In this document: positions 1 through 9,135 of the stretch, piece by piece | Position numbering within the stretch: position 1 is the first letter of the stretch | Layout: each line of letters opens with the position of its first letter | Origin: Aeromicrobium sp. Sec7.5 | Lineage (GTDB): Bacteria; Actinomycetota; Actinomycetes; Propionibacteriales; Nocardioidaceae | Assembly (NCBI RefSeq): GCF_036867135.1 | Contig: NZ_JBAJIJ010000001.1 | Location: 62,001-126,000 of the forward strand | Direction of reading: 5' to 3' | DNA length: 64,000 bases | Notes under the pieces: model-generated | Seen by the model: only the letters and a program-made list of their open reading frames with translations | What the model was told of the DNA's origin: nothing | Database searches by the model: none | Made by a program: the position numbers and the translations under genes

Positions 1-203
1 TCGAGGTCGTTGACCGGTCGGCCCAGCAGCGCGTCGCGCACGGGGCCGCCGACCAGGGCGATCTCGTGGCCGTGCTCCGCGAACAGCTCACCGAGCCGCG
101 TCAGCACCGGGTGCTGGTGCAGCAGCTCCGTCGAGCGGGCGGAAGGCCCGGCCGGGGTGCCGGGCTCAGGGCGGCCGGAAGGCACTGCAGGGGTGGGCGA
201 CAC
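1..203 (-). CDS. cca: CCA tRNA nucleotidyltransferase, N-terminal part only
   Basis: Read on the minus strand from a GTG at 203-201, this encodes about 67 residues before the window ends, so the rest of the gene lies to the left. Residues near 52-65 read GGPVRDALLGRPVNDLD, the start of the nucleotidyltransferase (poly(A) polymerase/CCA-adding) head domain with its GG motif and the first acidic catalytic region. The enzyme adds or repairs the 3' CCA of tRNAs. A CCA-adding gene (pcnA) divergent from the MurJ locus is also the mycobacterial order. The start is preceded by a TAGACT -10-like hexamer (217-212) 8 nt upstream and has no ribosome site, so the mRNA may be leaderless. The family call is solid; the full length cannot be judged. 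Confidence 0.85.
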   Translation of the reverse strand, partial: MSPTPAVPSGRPEPGTPAGPSARSTELLHQHPVLTRLGELFAEHGHEIALVGGPVRDALLGRPVNDL

Positions 204-258
204 GGTGCCAGAGTCTACGTCGCGGCCTCCCGTCGACCGTCACCCCTAACATGGTCCG
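204..258. promoter_or_regulatory. Divergent promoter region, CCA enzyme / MurJ fusion
   Basis: Only 55 bp separate the two divergent GTG starts. On the plus strand TAACAT (247-252) ends 6 nt before the GTG at 259, which places the expected transcription start on the start codon itself. On the minus strand TAGACT (217-212) lies 8 nt before its GTG. Neither gene has a Shine-Dalgarno sequence. The -10 motifs are seen; the leaderless reading is inferred. Confidence 0.5.
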
Positions 259-3200
259 GTGAGCCGCCCCCGATCAGCGCGTCCGACGCCGCGCGTGATC
301 GCCGTCGCGGCGGCCTGGCTGGTCGCCCTCCTGCTGGTTCCCGTCGCGCCGGTGAACGCCGCCACGGACCCGGACGTCGCCGTCACGATCGACACCCTCA
401 CCCCCGGCGTGCTCGTGCCGGGCGAGCCCCTGACCATCAGCGGCACGGTCCGCAACGACGACGCCGTGACGTGGACCTCCACCCAGGCCTACGCCTCGAT
501 CGCGCGCCAGCCGGACCGGACCCGGGCCGACCTGCTCGACACGATCGCGAGAGGCACCGGGTTCTCGGGCTCCCGCATCGTGGATCTCGAGACGATCGCC
601 GATCTGGGTGAGCTGGAGCCCGGCGAGTCCGTCGGGTTCTCCATCACGGTCCCCTGGGCCGACCTCGACATCTCCTCGAACGCCGGGGTGCGCACGCTGG
701 GGGTGCAGGTGCTCGGCACCGCGCCCGACGGCAGCCGGTCGACGACCCCCATCGGCCGTGCCGCCACGGTGGTCACCGTCGGCACAGCGGGAGCGCCGAC
801 GGCCGTGCCCGGCGGGCTCGCCGTGACCCTCGCCTCGCCGGTCGGCCGCGACGCCTCAGGTGGCCCGACCGGCCTCGACGACCTCGCCGCCCAGGTGGGT
901 CCGTCAGGATCGCTGCGCCGGTCGCTGGACCTGGCGCGGAGCCTTCCGGCCGGTACTGCGACCCTCGTGCTCGACCCCCAGCTGGCGGAGGTCGTCGCGC
1001 GGCTCACCGACGAGGACACCGCGCCCGGCGCCGACGACCTCGCCTCCCTCGGCCTCGAGGAGCTGGACCTCGAGCGGCTCACGTCGTTCGGCGCCGATCT
1101 CGACGCGGCCACGGCGGCGCTCCCCACGGTGCTGCTCGGCTACGGGGGGCCCGACGTGACGGCCTTGACCACGGCCGCCGGGGGTGCCCCGCTCGGCGAT
1201 GTCGTGAGCGCGGTGACGGACCGGGTCGTCGAGGGCCTCGAGCTGCCCGGCTCCCGGGCCACCTGGGTGCCCACGGGCGGACTCGACGCCGAGGTCGTGC
1301 GCCGGATCGGTGCCGAGCAGCCGCTGCTCGTCGACGTCACCGACCTCGCGGACTGGGAGGAACAGGACGGTTCGGTCGTGAGCCTGGAGTCGATGGACGT
1401 CGACGCCGCCGCACTCGTGCGACGCGACCTGTCGGGTTCCCTGCCGGGCGAGTCCACGGCCGCGACGGTCCGCCAGCAGCTGCTCGCGGAGCGCGACTTC
1501 GCGCTGCGCGACCGCGATGGCGACCCCGCGTCGCGCGCCGATGCCGTCGTCGTGACTCCCGCCGGCTGGGACCCGGGGCCGGCCTGGCGGATGGCCGACG
1601 TGGCCGGTCTGTGGAACTCGGGGCTCCTGTCGCTCCCGACGTCCGACCTGGCCACCCCACCGGCAGACCTCGCCGAGCTCGGCGTGCCGGCCCAGGCGAT
1701 GGCCGACACCTCCGTCGTCGACGCGGTCCGGGAGATGCAGGTCGTGTCGGAACGCGTCGCCTCCATCTCGACCGACGAGTCGGGCGCGCGGTCCGACGAG
1801 CTCCTGATGGCCGACCTGCTCGGCATCACCTGGCGCTCCGACCCCACCACCGCGATCGCCATCGCGGACGAGCGCCGGGCGGCCCTGGAGTCCGACCTCG
1901 CACGGCCGGCGATCGAGGGGCCGCCCAGCTTCCTGCTCGCCGGTCGGGAGGGTCAGGTACCGGTCACGATCGACAACCCCACGAACAACCCGATCCGTGT
2001 GGGCATCCGGGTCACCTCGACGAACCCGCAGCTGCAGGTCGACGACGTCGCCCCGGTCGATGTCCCGGCCGCCTCGCGCTCGACTGTCACGATCCCGCTC
2101 GACGTCGGACAGCAGAGCACGACGTCGCTCACCGCTCAGCTGGTCACTCCGGACGGCGACCTGATCGGCGCGGTCGCCCGGTTCAACGTTCGGTCGAGCA
2201 ACACCAGCACGATCATCTGGATCGGCATGGGGGTGGCGAGCGCCCTGCTGGTGCTGGCGGTGGCCCGGCGGCTGTGGAAGCGCTCGCGTGGCAAGGGCGG
2301 ACCCGGGTTAGCCGCCGCGCCAGCACCCTCGCCCGACGACCCGCCCGACGACCCGCCGGTCGACCTCCCGCCCGCGGACGCACCCCCGGCGGACCCCCCG
2401 AACGACGAGGCGCCGATCCCCGAGACCTCGGACGGCTCGGTCGCGCCGACAGCCGAGTCGCGGGTCGAGACGCCCGCCCCAGCCCCAGCCTCCGATCCGG
2501 AGGCCCAGCCCGAGCGTGCCCGGGTCGACCAGGCCTCGAGCACCGACGTCACGCGCGCGAGCGCCTGGATGGCCCTGGGCACGCTGGTCTCCCGCATCAC
2601 CGGGTTCCTCCGAGCCCTGCTGCTCATCTGGGCGATCGGCACCCAGCTCAACGGCGACATCTTCAACAGCGCGAACACCGTCCCGAACGCGCTCTACATC
2701 CTGGTGGCCGGCGGCGTCTTCAACGTCGTGCTGGTGCCGCAGCTCGTCCGCACGATGCGCACCGACTCCGACGGGGGCGAGGCGTACGCCAACCGGGTGA
2801 TCACGCTCGGGCTGCTGGTGCTCGGCGCCGCCACCGTGGTGCTGATGCTCGCGGCACCGCTGCTCGTGCGGCTGGTGTTCGACTCCCTGCTGTTCACCGA
2901 GCAGTTCGACGACCAGCGCGCCTCGGCCCTGTGGCTCATGTACCTGTGCCTGCCGCAGGTCTTCTTCTACGGCGCCTTCGTGCTCGTGGGCCAGGTGCTC
3001 AACGCCCGTGGCCGGTTCGGCCCCATGATGTGGGCGCCGATCATCAACAACGTCGTCGCGTGCGTGGCCCTGGTCGGGTACATGGTGATGTTCGGCCGCG
3101 AGGGCGGCGACGACGGGTTCACGGTCGGCGAGTCCCTCGTGCTCGGCATCGGCTCCACGCTCGGCATCGTCGCGCAGGCCGCGGTGCTGATCCCCTACCT

Positions 3201-4164
3201 CCGGGCCGCCGGCTTCCACTACCGGCCCCGGTTCGACTTCCGCGGTGTCGGTCTGAGCCACACGTTGAAGCTCGGCGCCTGGACGCTCGCCACGATCGTG
3301 GTCAACCAGGTCGCGTTCATCGTGGTCAACCGACTCGGCACGGCCGGCAACCTGCAAGGCGCCTCGAACGACGAGACGAGCTCCGGATCCGCGGTCTACA
3401 GCCTCGGCTACATCGTCAGCCAGGTGCCGCACGGCGTCATCACGGTCTCGCTCGCCACCGCGATCATGCCGACCCTCGCCTCACTCGCGCTGGCCCGTGA
3501 CTACTCCCGCTTCCTCGAGACGCTCGCCGAGACGATGCGCACGGCCCTGGTCCTGCTGGTGCCCGTCGCGGTCGCGATCGCCTGCCTCGGGCACGACCTG
3601 GCGCGCAGCATCTCGCTCGGTGCCGCCAGCAACGGGGCGGGAGCGATCGGCAACACGATCGTCGCGCTGGCCCCCGCCGTCGTGGTCTACAGCCTGATGT
3701 TCCTGCTGATCAGGGCGTTCTACGCCGACGAGGACACCCGCGTGCCCTTCGTCGTGCAGAGCATCGTGGCGGTCACCAACGTGGCGCTGGCGATCACCTT
3801 GACGCGCGCGGTGACGCCCGAGCACGTGGCTCCGGCCCTGGGTGCCGCGTTGAGCTCGGCGTACCTCGTCGGCGCGCTGATCGCTCTCGTGTGGGTGCGC
3901 CGCCGCTTCGGCCCCGTCGTCGACGCCTCGTTGCTGGCCTTCCTCCTGCGCCTCACCCTGGCGTGTGCCGGCAGCGCAGCCGCGATGCTGCTGGCTCGCG
4001 AGGCCCTGCTCGGGATCGGCATCGACTCCAGGGGTCCGGCGGACAGCGTCGTCCGGCTCCTCGTGTCCGGTGCCCTCGGGGCCGGGGTGTACCTGCTCGC
4101 GGCGCGACTCGCCCGAATGGAGGAGCTGCAACGCCTGGGCTCCGTGATCAGGTCGCGCCGCTAG
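259..4164 (+). CDS. murJ: DUF6049-MurJ fusion: secreted domain plus lipid II flippase
   Basis: A 1301-aa protein with two parts usually encoded by adjacent genes. Residues 1-680 have a signal peptide/anchor (about 14-34), a large extracellular region resembling the DUF6049 proteins found upstream of actinobacterial murJ, and a membrane segment (about 650-668). A Pro/Asp/Ala-rich linker follows (about 685-760). Residues about 765-1301 are the polytopic MurJ/MviN flippase, opening with the conserved first helix (GTLVSRITGFLRALL); MurJ moves lipid II across the membrane for peptidoglycan synthesis. The join is real in this sequence: between codon 684, a rare TTA, and the ATG at 2569 inside the first MurJ helix there is no in-frame ATG, GTG, TTG or CTG, so MurJ could not start alone. 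The next gene encodes the pseudokinase that mycobacterial MurJ carries as its own C-terminus. Confidence 0.88.
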   Translation: MSRPRSARPTPRVIAVAAAWLVALLLVPVAPVNAATDPDVAVTIDTLTPGVLVPGEPLTISGTVRNDDAVTWTSTQAYASIARQPDRTRADLLDTIARGTGFSGSRIVDLETIADLGELEPGESVGFSITVPWADLDISSNAGVRTLGVQVLGTAPDGSRSTTPIGRAATVVTVGTAGAPTAVPGGLAVTLASPVGRDASGGPTGLDDLAAQVGPSGSLRRSLDLARSLPAGTATLVLDPQLAEVVARLTDEDTAPGADDLASLGLEELDLERLTSFGADLDAATAALPTVLLGYGGPDVTALTTAAGGAPLGDVVSAVTDRVVEGLELPGSRATWVPTGGLDAEVVRRIGAEQPLLVDVTDLADWEEQDGSVVSLESMDVDAAALVRRDLSGSLPGESTAATVRQQLLAERDFALRDRDGDPASRADAVVVTPAGWDPGPAWRMADVAGLWNSGLLSLPTSDLATPPADLAELGVPAQAMADTSVVDAVREMQVVSERVASISTDESGARSDELLMADLLGITWRSDPTTAIAIADERRAALESDLARPAIEGPPSFLLAGREGQVPVTIDNPTNNPIRVGIRVTSTNPQLQVDDVAPVDVPAASRSTVTIPLDVGQQSTTSLTAQLVTPDGDLIGAVARFNVRSSNTSTIIWIGMGVASALLVLAVARRLWKRSRGKGGPGLAAAPAPSPDDPPDDPPVDLPPADAPPADPPNDEAPIPETSDGSVAPTAESRVETPAPAPASDPEAQPERARVDQASSTDVTRASAWMALGTLVSRITGFLRALLLIWAIGTQLNGDIFNSANTVPNALYILVAGGVFNVVLVPQLVRTMRTDSDGGEAYANRVITLGLLVLGAATVVLMLAAPLLVRLVFDSLLFTEQFDDQRASALWLMYLCLPQVFFYGAFVLVGQVLNARGRFGPMMWAPIINNVVACVALVGYMVMFGREGGDDGFTVGESLVLGIGSTLGIVAQAAVLIPYLRAAGFHYRPRFDFRGVGLSHTLKLGAWTLATIVVNQVAFIVVNRLGTAGNLQGASNDETSSGSAVYSLGYIVSQVPHGVITVSLATAIMPTLASLALARDYSRFLETLAETMRTALVLLVPVAVAIACLGHDLARSISLGAASNGAGAIGNTIVALAPAVVVYSLMFLLIRAFYADEDTRVPFVVQSIVAVTNVALAITLTRAVTPEHVAPALGAALSSAYLVGALIALVWVRRRFGPVVDASLLAFLLRLTLACAGSAAAMLLAREALLGIGIDSRGPADSVVRLLVSGALGAGVYLLAARLARMEELQRLGSVIRSRR

Positions 4165-4189
4165 ACTCGGGCCCGAAAGGGGTGGCGGG

Positions 4190-5758
4190 ATGGTGGGTCG
4201 ACGCACACTGGTCTCCGGTGACGTTATCGCCGAGCGCTACCACCTGCAGGACCTCGTGCAGGAACGGCTGGGCGCGACCACCTGGCGGGCGCACGACTCC
4301 GTGCTGTCGCGCAATGTCGGCCTCGAGCTGCTGCCCAGCGACGACGCGCGGGCCGACCGCTTCCTCGACGCCGCCCGCGGGTCCACGATCGTCTCCGACC
4401 CCCGGTTCCTGCGCGTGCTCGACCTGATCCAGGACGACCACGGCCACCACATGATCGTGCGCGAGTGGGCCCGAGCCTTCCCGCTCGACGCCGTCCTCGC
4501 CCAGGCGCCGCTGCCGAGCTGGCGCGCAGCAGCGATCGTGATCGAGGTCGCCGAGGCCTTGATGAACGCCCACGACCACGGGCAGTACCACCGGCGCCTC
4601 ACCCCCCACCAGATCCTGCTCAAGGAGTCCGGCGCGGTGCGTGTGGTGGGCCTCGGTGTGGCCACGGCCCTCGCCCCCGTCGGCAGCTCCGAGCAGCCCG
4701 ACACGGCCCAGCTCGAGCGGCTCGACGTCCAGGGTCTTGGCAAGCTCCTCTACGCGTGCCTGGTGTCCCGATGGCCCGGTGGTCACGTCGACGGCCTGCG
4801 TGCCGCGCCCACCGAGCACGGTCGCGTCCTGCGACCTCGACAGGTCCGCGCCGGGGTCGACCGCGAGATCGATGCGATCTGTGACCGCATCCTCGGCTCG
4901 CCGCCGGTGCAGCACCGCCGACCCATCACGACGGTCGCCGAGGTGGCGCACGAGCTGCGTGGCGTCCTGGCGCGGCTGGACCCGCACGACACCGCCGGTG
5001 GTGCCACCACCTCGCCCGACCTCGTGCGATACGACCCCGTGGTCGAGCCGCTCGGTCCGCCGCCGGGCCTCGAGCCGCCTCGGCCACGACCCAAGGCCTG
5101 GACGCCGGCCCCGCCCACCACGCTGGAGCGACGCAAGGCGCAGGCGCGCAGCCTCACCAAGGGCGAGCGCGGCATGGTGCTGCTCGGATCGGTCGGGGTG
5201 CTGGCCATCCTGCTCGTCATCGCGTTCCTCGTCGGCCGCCAGGGCCCGGTGCCCGAAGCCGGCTCCGAGCCCAGCGCCTCGGCCACCGGCAACGTGGGCG
5301 TGCTGCCCCTCGAGCGGGTCATCGACTTCGACCCGCAGGGCGACGGCAGCGAGTCGGCCGATGCCGTGGGTCTGGCGATCGACGGCGATCCCGCCACCAG
5401 CTGGACGACTCAGACCTACCGCGGGCGCGCCGACGTCGGTGGTCTCAAGGACGGGGTCGGGCTCGTGCTCGACCTCGGTTCCACCCGGCAGGTCGACTCC
5501 GTGCGCCTGAACCTGGTGGGTGCCCCGACCAGCCTCCAGATCTTCACGACGGCCACCGGCGTCGACGAGGCGCCCCGGGCCCTCAGTGACCTGTCGCCCG
5601 TGGCCTCGGTGCAGGACGGCGGCACGGACGTCACCGTCAGCCTGCCGCAGGCCACCATCACGCGGTACGTCGTCGTCTGGCTGACCTCCCTGCCCCAGGT
5701 GGGCGATGGCGAGTTCCGCGGCGAGGTCGCCGAGGTGCGGGTCGACGGTCGCTCCTGA
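4190..5758 (+). CDS. Membrane pseudokinase with discoidin-like ectodomain (MurJ regulator)
   Basis: 522 aa. Residues about 17-290 follow the Ser/Thr kinase fold but lack catalysis: the VAIK lysine position is Glu46, the HRD motif reads HRR (134-136) and DFG reads GLG (154-156). A transmembrane helix spans about 328-349 and the C-terminal 165 residues look like an extracellular beta-sandwich (F5/8 type C/discoidin-like). In M. tuberculosis the same pseudokinase-TM-ectodomain block is fused to MviN/MurJ, is phosphorylated by PknB and recruits FhaA; pknB and fhaA are both in this window. Here it is a separate gene 25 bp after murJ, almost certainly cotranscribed. The role as a MurJ partner is inferred from this homology and position. 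Start ATG at 4190 follows a GGGGTGGCGGG stretch. Confidence 0.82.
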   Translation: MVGRRTLVSGDVIAERYHLQDLVQERLGATTWRAHDSVLSRNVGLELLPSDDARADRFLDAARGSTIVSDPRFLRVLDLIQDDHGHHMIVREWARAFPLDAVLAQAPLPSWRAAAIVIEVAEALMNAHDHGQYHRRLTPHQILLKESGAVRVVGLGVATALAPVGSSEQPDTAQLERLDVQGLGKLLYACLVSRWPGGHVDGLRAAPTEHGRVLRPRQVRAGVDREIDAICDRILGSPPVQHRRPITTVAEVAHELRGVLARLDPHDTAGGATTSPDLVRYDPVVEPLGPPPGLEPPRPRPKAWTPAPPTTLERRKAQARSLTKGERGMVLLGSVGVLAILLVIAFLVGRQGPVPEAGSEPSASATGNVGVLPLERVIDFDPQGDGSESADAVGLAIDGDPATSWTTQTYRGRADVGGLKDGVGLVLDLGSTRQVDSVRLNLVGAPTSLQIFTTATGVDEAPRALSDLSPVASVQDGGTDVTVSLPQATITRYVVVWLTSLPQVGDGEFRGEVAEVRVDGRS

Positions 5759-5768
5759 CGCCGGTGCC

Positions 5769-5795
5769 GGGAATGTCCGGCGACTAGGCTGCGTT
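5769..5795 (+). promoter_or_regulatory. SigmaR/SigH-type promoter of trxB-trxA
   Basis: GGGAAT (5769-5774), an 18-nt spacer, then GTT (5793-5795): this matches the GGAAT-N18/19-GTT consensus of the actinobacterial thiol-oxidative-stress sigma factors SigR (Streptomyces) and SigH (mycobacteria), which are known to drive thioredoxin genes. A housekeeping-like TAGGCT (5785-5790) sits inside the same region. The motif is seen; sigma-factor use is inferred. Confidence 0.6.
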
Positions 5796-5825
5796 GGGAC
5801 AAGCGTCACCAGCAGAGAGCAGACC

Positions 5826-6815
5826 ATGAGCACTGAGCAGTCCCCCAGCAGCGTGCGAAACCTGATCATCGTCGGGTCCGGCCCGTCGGGCTACACCGCG
5901 GCCATCTACGCCGCGCGAGCGAACCTGGAACCGTTGGTCTTCGAGGGGTCGGTCACCGCCGGCGGCGCCCTCATGAACACCACCGATGTCGAGAACTTCC
6001 CCGGGTTCCCCGACGGCATCATGGGCCCGGAACTGATGGACCACCTCCGCGCCCAGGCCGAGCGCTTCGGCGCCGAGCTCGTGGCCGACGACGTCACCGA
6101 GGTCGACCTCACCGGCGAGATCAAGACCGTCACGCTCGCCGACGGGTCCACGTACTCCGCCCACGCCGTCGTGCTCGCCACCGGCTCGGGCTACCGCAAG
6201 CTCGGCATCCCGCGCGAGGACGAGCTGTCCGGCCACGGCGTCAGCTGGTGTGCCACGTGCGACGGCTTCTTCTTCCGCGAGCAGAACATCGTCGTGGTCG
6301 GTGGCGGCGACTCCGCGCTCGAGGAGGCCACCTTCCTCACGCGGTTCGCCAGCAAGGTCACGCTGGTGCACCGTCGTGGCGAGCTGCGCGCGTCCAAGAT
6401 CATGCAGGACCGCGCCCTCGGCAACGACAAGATCGAGTTCGCTTGGAACTCCGAGGTCGCCGAGCTGCACGGTGAGGGCCAGCTCACGTCCATCACCCTG
6501 CGCGACACCGAGACCGGTGAGACCCGTGAGCTCGATGCGACCGGCCTGTTCATCGCGATCGGCCACGACCCGCGCTCGGAGCTCCTGCGCGGCCAGGTCA
6601 AGCTCGATGACGAGGGTTACGTGCTCGTGCAGCCCGGGTCCACCGCCACCAACCTGCCCGGTGTGTTCGCGGCCGGCGACCTCGTCGACCACACCTACCG
6701 GCAGGCCATCACCGCTGCCGGTACCGGCTGTGCCGCCTCGCTCGACGCCGAGCGCTACCTGGCCGCGCTCGAGCAGGACACCGTCCCGTCCGTCGACGCC
6801 GCCCTCATCAGCTGA
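5826..6815 (+). CDS. trxB: Thioredoxin reductase
   Basis: 329 aa. FAD-binding motif [15 protein letters not shown] at the N-terminus, redox-active CATC (Cys142/Cys145), NADPH-binding [10 protein letters not shown], and the C-terminal FAD motif with [20 protein letters not shown]. The enzyme passes electrons from NADPH to thioredoxin in the cytoplasm. The ATG at 5826 is chosen because it gives the normal family N-terminus and follows an AGAGAGCAG stretch; the open frame continues upstream without a family match. trxA follows 64 nt downstream, giving a trxB-trxA operon under the SigR-like promoter. Mycobacteria have sigM and its anti-sigma gene just before trxB2; nothing of the kind is here. 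Confidence 0.97.
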   Translation: MSTEQSPSSVRNLIIVGSGPSGYTAAIYAARANLEPLVFEGSVTAGGALMNTTDVENFPGFPDGIMGPELMDHLRAQAERFGAELVADDVTEVDLTGEIKTVTLADGSTYSAHAVVLATGSGYRKLGIPREDELSGHGVSWCATCDGFFFREQNIVVVGGGDSALEEATFLTRFASKVTLVHRRGELRASKIMQDRALGNDKIEFAWNSEVAELHGEGQLTSITLRDTETGETRELDATGLFIAIGHDPRSELLRGQVKLDDEGYVLVQPGSTATNLPGVFAAGDLVDHTYRQAITAAGTGCAASLDAERYLAALEQDTVPSVDAALIS

Positions 6816-6879
6816 CCCACCCCAACTCAGCACCCCGCAACCGAGTCCCGAGCACCCAGTCCCGAGCACAAGGAGAACC

Positions 6880-7203
6880 ATGGCCACCATCAACGCCGTC
6901 ACCGACGCCGACTTCGACGAGATCGTCCTGAACGCGCCGGGCCCCGTGCTCGTCGACTTCTGGGCCGACTGGTGCGGTCCGTGCCGTCAGCTCGCGCCGA
7001 TCCTGCAGGAGATCGCCGACGAGAAGGGCGAGGAGCTCACGATCGTCAAGATCGACGCCGACGCCAACCCCGTCACGCCCGCCAAGTACCGCGTCACGGG
7101 TCTGCCCACGATCAACCTGTACAACGGCGGTGAGGTCGTGGCCTCGATTGTCGGCGTGCGCCCGAAGTCGGCGCTCCTCAAGGAGCTCGACAAGCACCTC
7201 TGA
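6880..7203 (+). CDS. trxA: Thioredoxin
   Basis: 107 aa with the active site WCGPC (Cys32/Cys35) and the cis-proline segment GLPTIN, the usual length for a bacterial thioredoxin. It is the disulfide reductant fed by the upstream TrxB. AAGGAGAA sits 6 nt before the ATG. The gene ends 11 bp before a very strong palindromic terminator and faces parB. The mycobacterial neighbour cwlM, which follows trxC there, is absent. Confidence 0.97.
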   Translation: MATINAVTDADFDEIVLNAPGPVLVDFWADWCGPCRQLAPILQEIADEKGEELTIVKIDADANPVTPAKYRVTGLPTINLYNGGEVVASIVGVRPKSALLKELDKHL

Positions 7204-7214
7204 TCACCCCTGCT

Positions 7215-7264
7215 AGATATACAAATCCCCTTGTCGACAAATCGACAAGGGGATTTGTATATCT
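7215..7264. terminator. Bidirectional terminator: perfect 23-bp stem
   Basis: A perfect inverted repeat with 23-bp arms (7215-7237 and 7242-7264) and a CAAA loop. The outer arm AGATATACAAATCCCC is strikingly AT-rich compared with the flanking coding DNA, so in either direction the stem is followed by A/U-rich sequence. It lies 11 bp after the trxA stop and 8 bp before the parB stop (convergent genes), so it can serve both. Confidence 0.85.
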
Positions 7265-7272
7265 ATTGCTGA

Positions 7273-8175
7273 TCAGTCGGGCCGCTGCGGATCCATCAGT
7301 CCCACGATCCGCTCGAGGTCGTCGATCGTGGCGAACTCGACCGTGACACGTCCCTTGGTACGTCCGAGGTTGATCTTGACGCGGGTGTCGAAGCGCTCCG
7401 ACAGACGGCGTGAGACCTCCTCGAGGCGGGGGGCCGACACGGTCGGGGAGGGGCGCTTGGTCCGCTGGGTCTCGGGATCGTCGCCCGTGAGGGTCACGAT
7501 CTCCTCCAGCGCTCGGACCGACAGGCCCTCGGCCACCACACGGGTCGCCAGGCGCTCCTGGATCTCGGTGTTGCCCACGGTGACCAGCGCTCGCGCGTGT
7601 CCGGCCGAGAGCACACCGGCCGCCACGCGACGCTGCACCGCGGGGCTCAGGCGCAGCAGACGCAGCGTGTTGCTGATCTGCGGACGGGACCGGCCGATCC
7701 GGCTGGCCAGCTCTTCGTGCGTGCAGCCGAAGTCGTCGAGCAGCTGCTGGTAGGCGGCCGCCTCCTCGAGCGGGTTGAGCTCGGACCGGTGCAGGTTCTC
7801 CAGGAGCGCGTCGCGCAGGAGATCCTCGTCCTGTGTGTCGCGCACGACCGCCGCGATGGTCTCGAGTCCCGCCTCGCGATGGGCCCGCCACCGGCGCTCG
7901 CCCATGATGAGCTCGAACTTCTCGGGGCCGACCTCACGCACCACGATCGGCTGCAGCAGGCCGATCTCCCGGATGGAGTGGACCAGCTCGGCCATCGCGT
8001 CCTCGTCGAAGACGGTGCGCGGCTGCCGGGGGTTGGGCTCGATCGAGGTGACCGGCAGCTCGGCGAAGCGAGCACCCTCGATCTGCTTGAGGCCCGAGCT
8101 CTCCGCCTCGCCCGCGTTCTGCGGGATCAGTGCTTCGAGGCCCCGGCCCAGACCCCGACTACGACGATTGCTCAT
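7273..8175 (-). CDS. parB: Chromosome-partitioning protein ParB
   Basis: 300 aa. N-terminal [18 protein letters not shown], the ParB/Spo0J CTPase domain with GERRWRA (92-98) and [13 protein letters not shown] (127-139), then the helix-turn-helix (about 152-172) that binds parS, and a C-terminal dimerisation domain. ParB loads on parS, slides as a CTP-dependent clamp and works with ParA to segregate origins. ATG 8175-8173 overlaps the parA stop by ATGA, so translation is coupled. The open frame runs further upstream but that part belongs to parA read in another frame. Confidence 0.97.
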   Translation of the reverse strand: MSNRRSRGLGRGLEALIPQNAGEAESSGLKQIEGARFAELPVTSIEPNPRQPRTVFDEDAMAELVHSIREIGLLQPIVVREVGPEKFELIMGERRWRAHREAGLETIAAVVRDTQDEDLLRDALLENLHRSELNPLEEAAAYQQLLDDFGCTHEELASRIGRSRPQISNTLRLLRLSPAVQRRVAAGVLSAGHARALVTVGNTEIQERLATRVVAEGLSVRALEEIVTLTGDDPETQRTKRPSPTVSAPRLEEVSRRLSERFDTRVKINLGRTKGRVTVEFATIDDLERIVGLMDPQRPD

Positions 8176-9083
8176 GCCTCTGCCTTCCGGGTGGCGGCCT
8201 CGGCGATCTCGCGTGCGGCCTCGATGTAGGACAGCGCACCCGACGACGTGGGGTCGTAGGACACGACCGACTGCTGATAGCTCGGAGCCTCCGAGATCCG
8301 CACGGAGCGGGGAATGGGCGCCTGCAGCACCAGGGGACCGAAGTGCTGACGGACCTCGGCCGCGACACCCGACGACAGGTTGGTGCGGCCGTCGTACATC
8401 GTGAGCAGGATCGTGGTGACGTCGAGCTTCGGGTTCAGGTGGGCCTTGACCAGCTCGATGTTGCGCAGCAGCTGACCCAGGCCCTCCAGCGCGTAGTACT
8501 CGCACTGGATTGGGATCAGGACCTCACGCCCCGCCACCATGGCGTTGACCGTGAGCAGTCCGAGCGAGGGTGGGCAGTCGATGTAGACGTAGTCGTAACG
8601 ATCGCCGGCATCCTCGGACTCGGCGAGATAGCTCTGCAGCGCCTTGTCGAGGCGCGTCTCGCGCGCCACCAGCGACACGAGCTCGATCTCCGCGCCGGCC
8701 AGGTCGATCGAGGCCGGCAGGACCGAGATCGTCGGATGGGCCACGCAGGGCTGCACCAGGGCGTCGATCGACTCGCCCTCGACCAGCGCCTCGTACACGC
8801 CGGGAGTTCCCTCGGTGTGGGCGATGTCGAGCGCCGTGGAGGTGTTGCCCTGGGGGTCGAGATCGATCACCAGCACGCGGAGACCCTTGACGGCCATCGC
8901 CGCCGCGAGGTTGACCGTCGTGGTGGTCTTGCCGACGCCACCCTTCTGGTTCGCGACGACGAAGACGCGAGTGCGCTCGGGGCGCGGCAGTGTCACGATC
9001 GCGTCGACCCTGCGAGCCAGCGCGACATGCTCCTCGGCTGCCCGGGCGAGGGGCGTCGAGTCATCGGGGTGCACCGTGGTCAT
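8172..9083 (-). CDS. parA: Chromosome-partitioning ATPase ParA (Soj)
   Basis: 303 aa with the deviant Walker A KGGVGKTT (47-54) and the ParA switch segment DLDPQGN. It is the ATP-dependent partner of ParB. The ATG at 9083-9081 is preferred because GAGG lies 8 nt upstream; an in-frame GTG at 9092 would add three residues but has no ribosome site. A parS site lies just upstream (9099-9112), so ParB may also bind its own operon promoter. parB overlaps the 3' end. Confidence 0.95.
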   Translation of the reverse strand: MTTVHPDDSTPLARAAEEHVALARRVDAIVTLPRPERTRVFVVANQKGGVGKTTTTVNLAAAMAVKGLRVLVIDLDPQGNTSTALDIAHTEGTPGVYEALVEGESIDALVQPCVAHPTISVLPASIDLAGAEIELVSLVARETRLDKALQSYLAESEDAGDRYDYVYIDCPPSLGLLTVNAMVAGREVLIPIQCEYYALEGLGQLLRNIELVKAHLNPKLDVTTILLTMYDGRTNLSSGVAAEVRQHFGPLVLQAPIPRSVRISEAPSYQQSVVSYDPTSSGALSYIEAAREIAEAATRKAEA

Positions 9084-9098
9084 CTCCTCCACCTCGTG

Positions 9099-9112
9099 GT
9101 TTCACGTGAAAC
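9099..9112. promoter_or_regulatory. parS site upstream of parA
   Basis: GTTTCACGTGAAAC, the 14-bp core of the conserved ParB-binding palindrome (full consensus TGTTTCACGTGAAACA; the outermost bases here are G and G, so the ends do not match). It lies in the short rsmG-parA spacer, 15 bp before the parA start. Confidence 0.93.
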
Positions 9113-9135
9113 GAAGCGCTCAACCATCCGCGCGG

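Noticed and set aside
2136..3500. Long open frames overlapping murJ on both strands
   Set aside because: Arg/Pro/Ala-rich translations typical of shadow frames in high-GC coding DNA; no motif.
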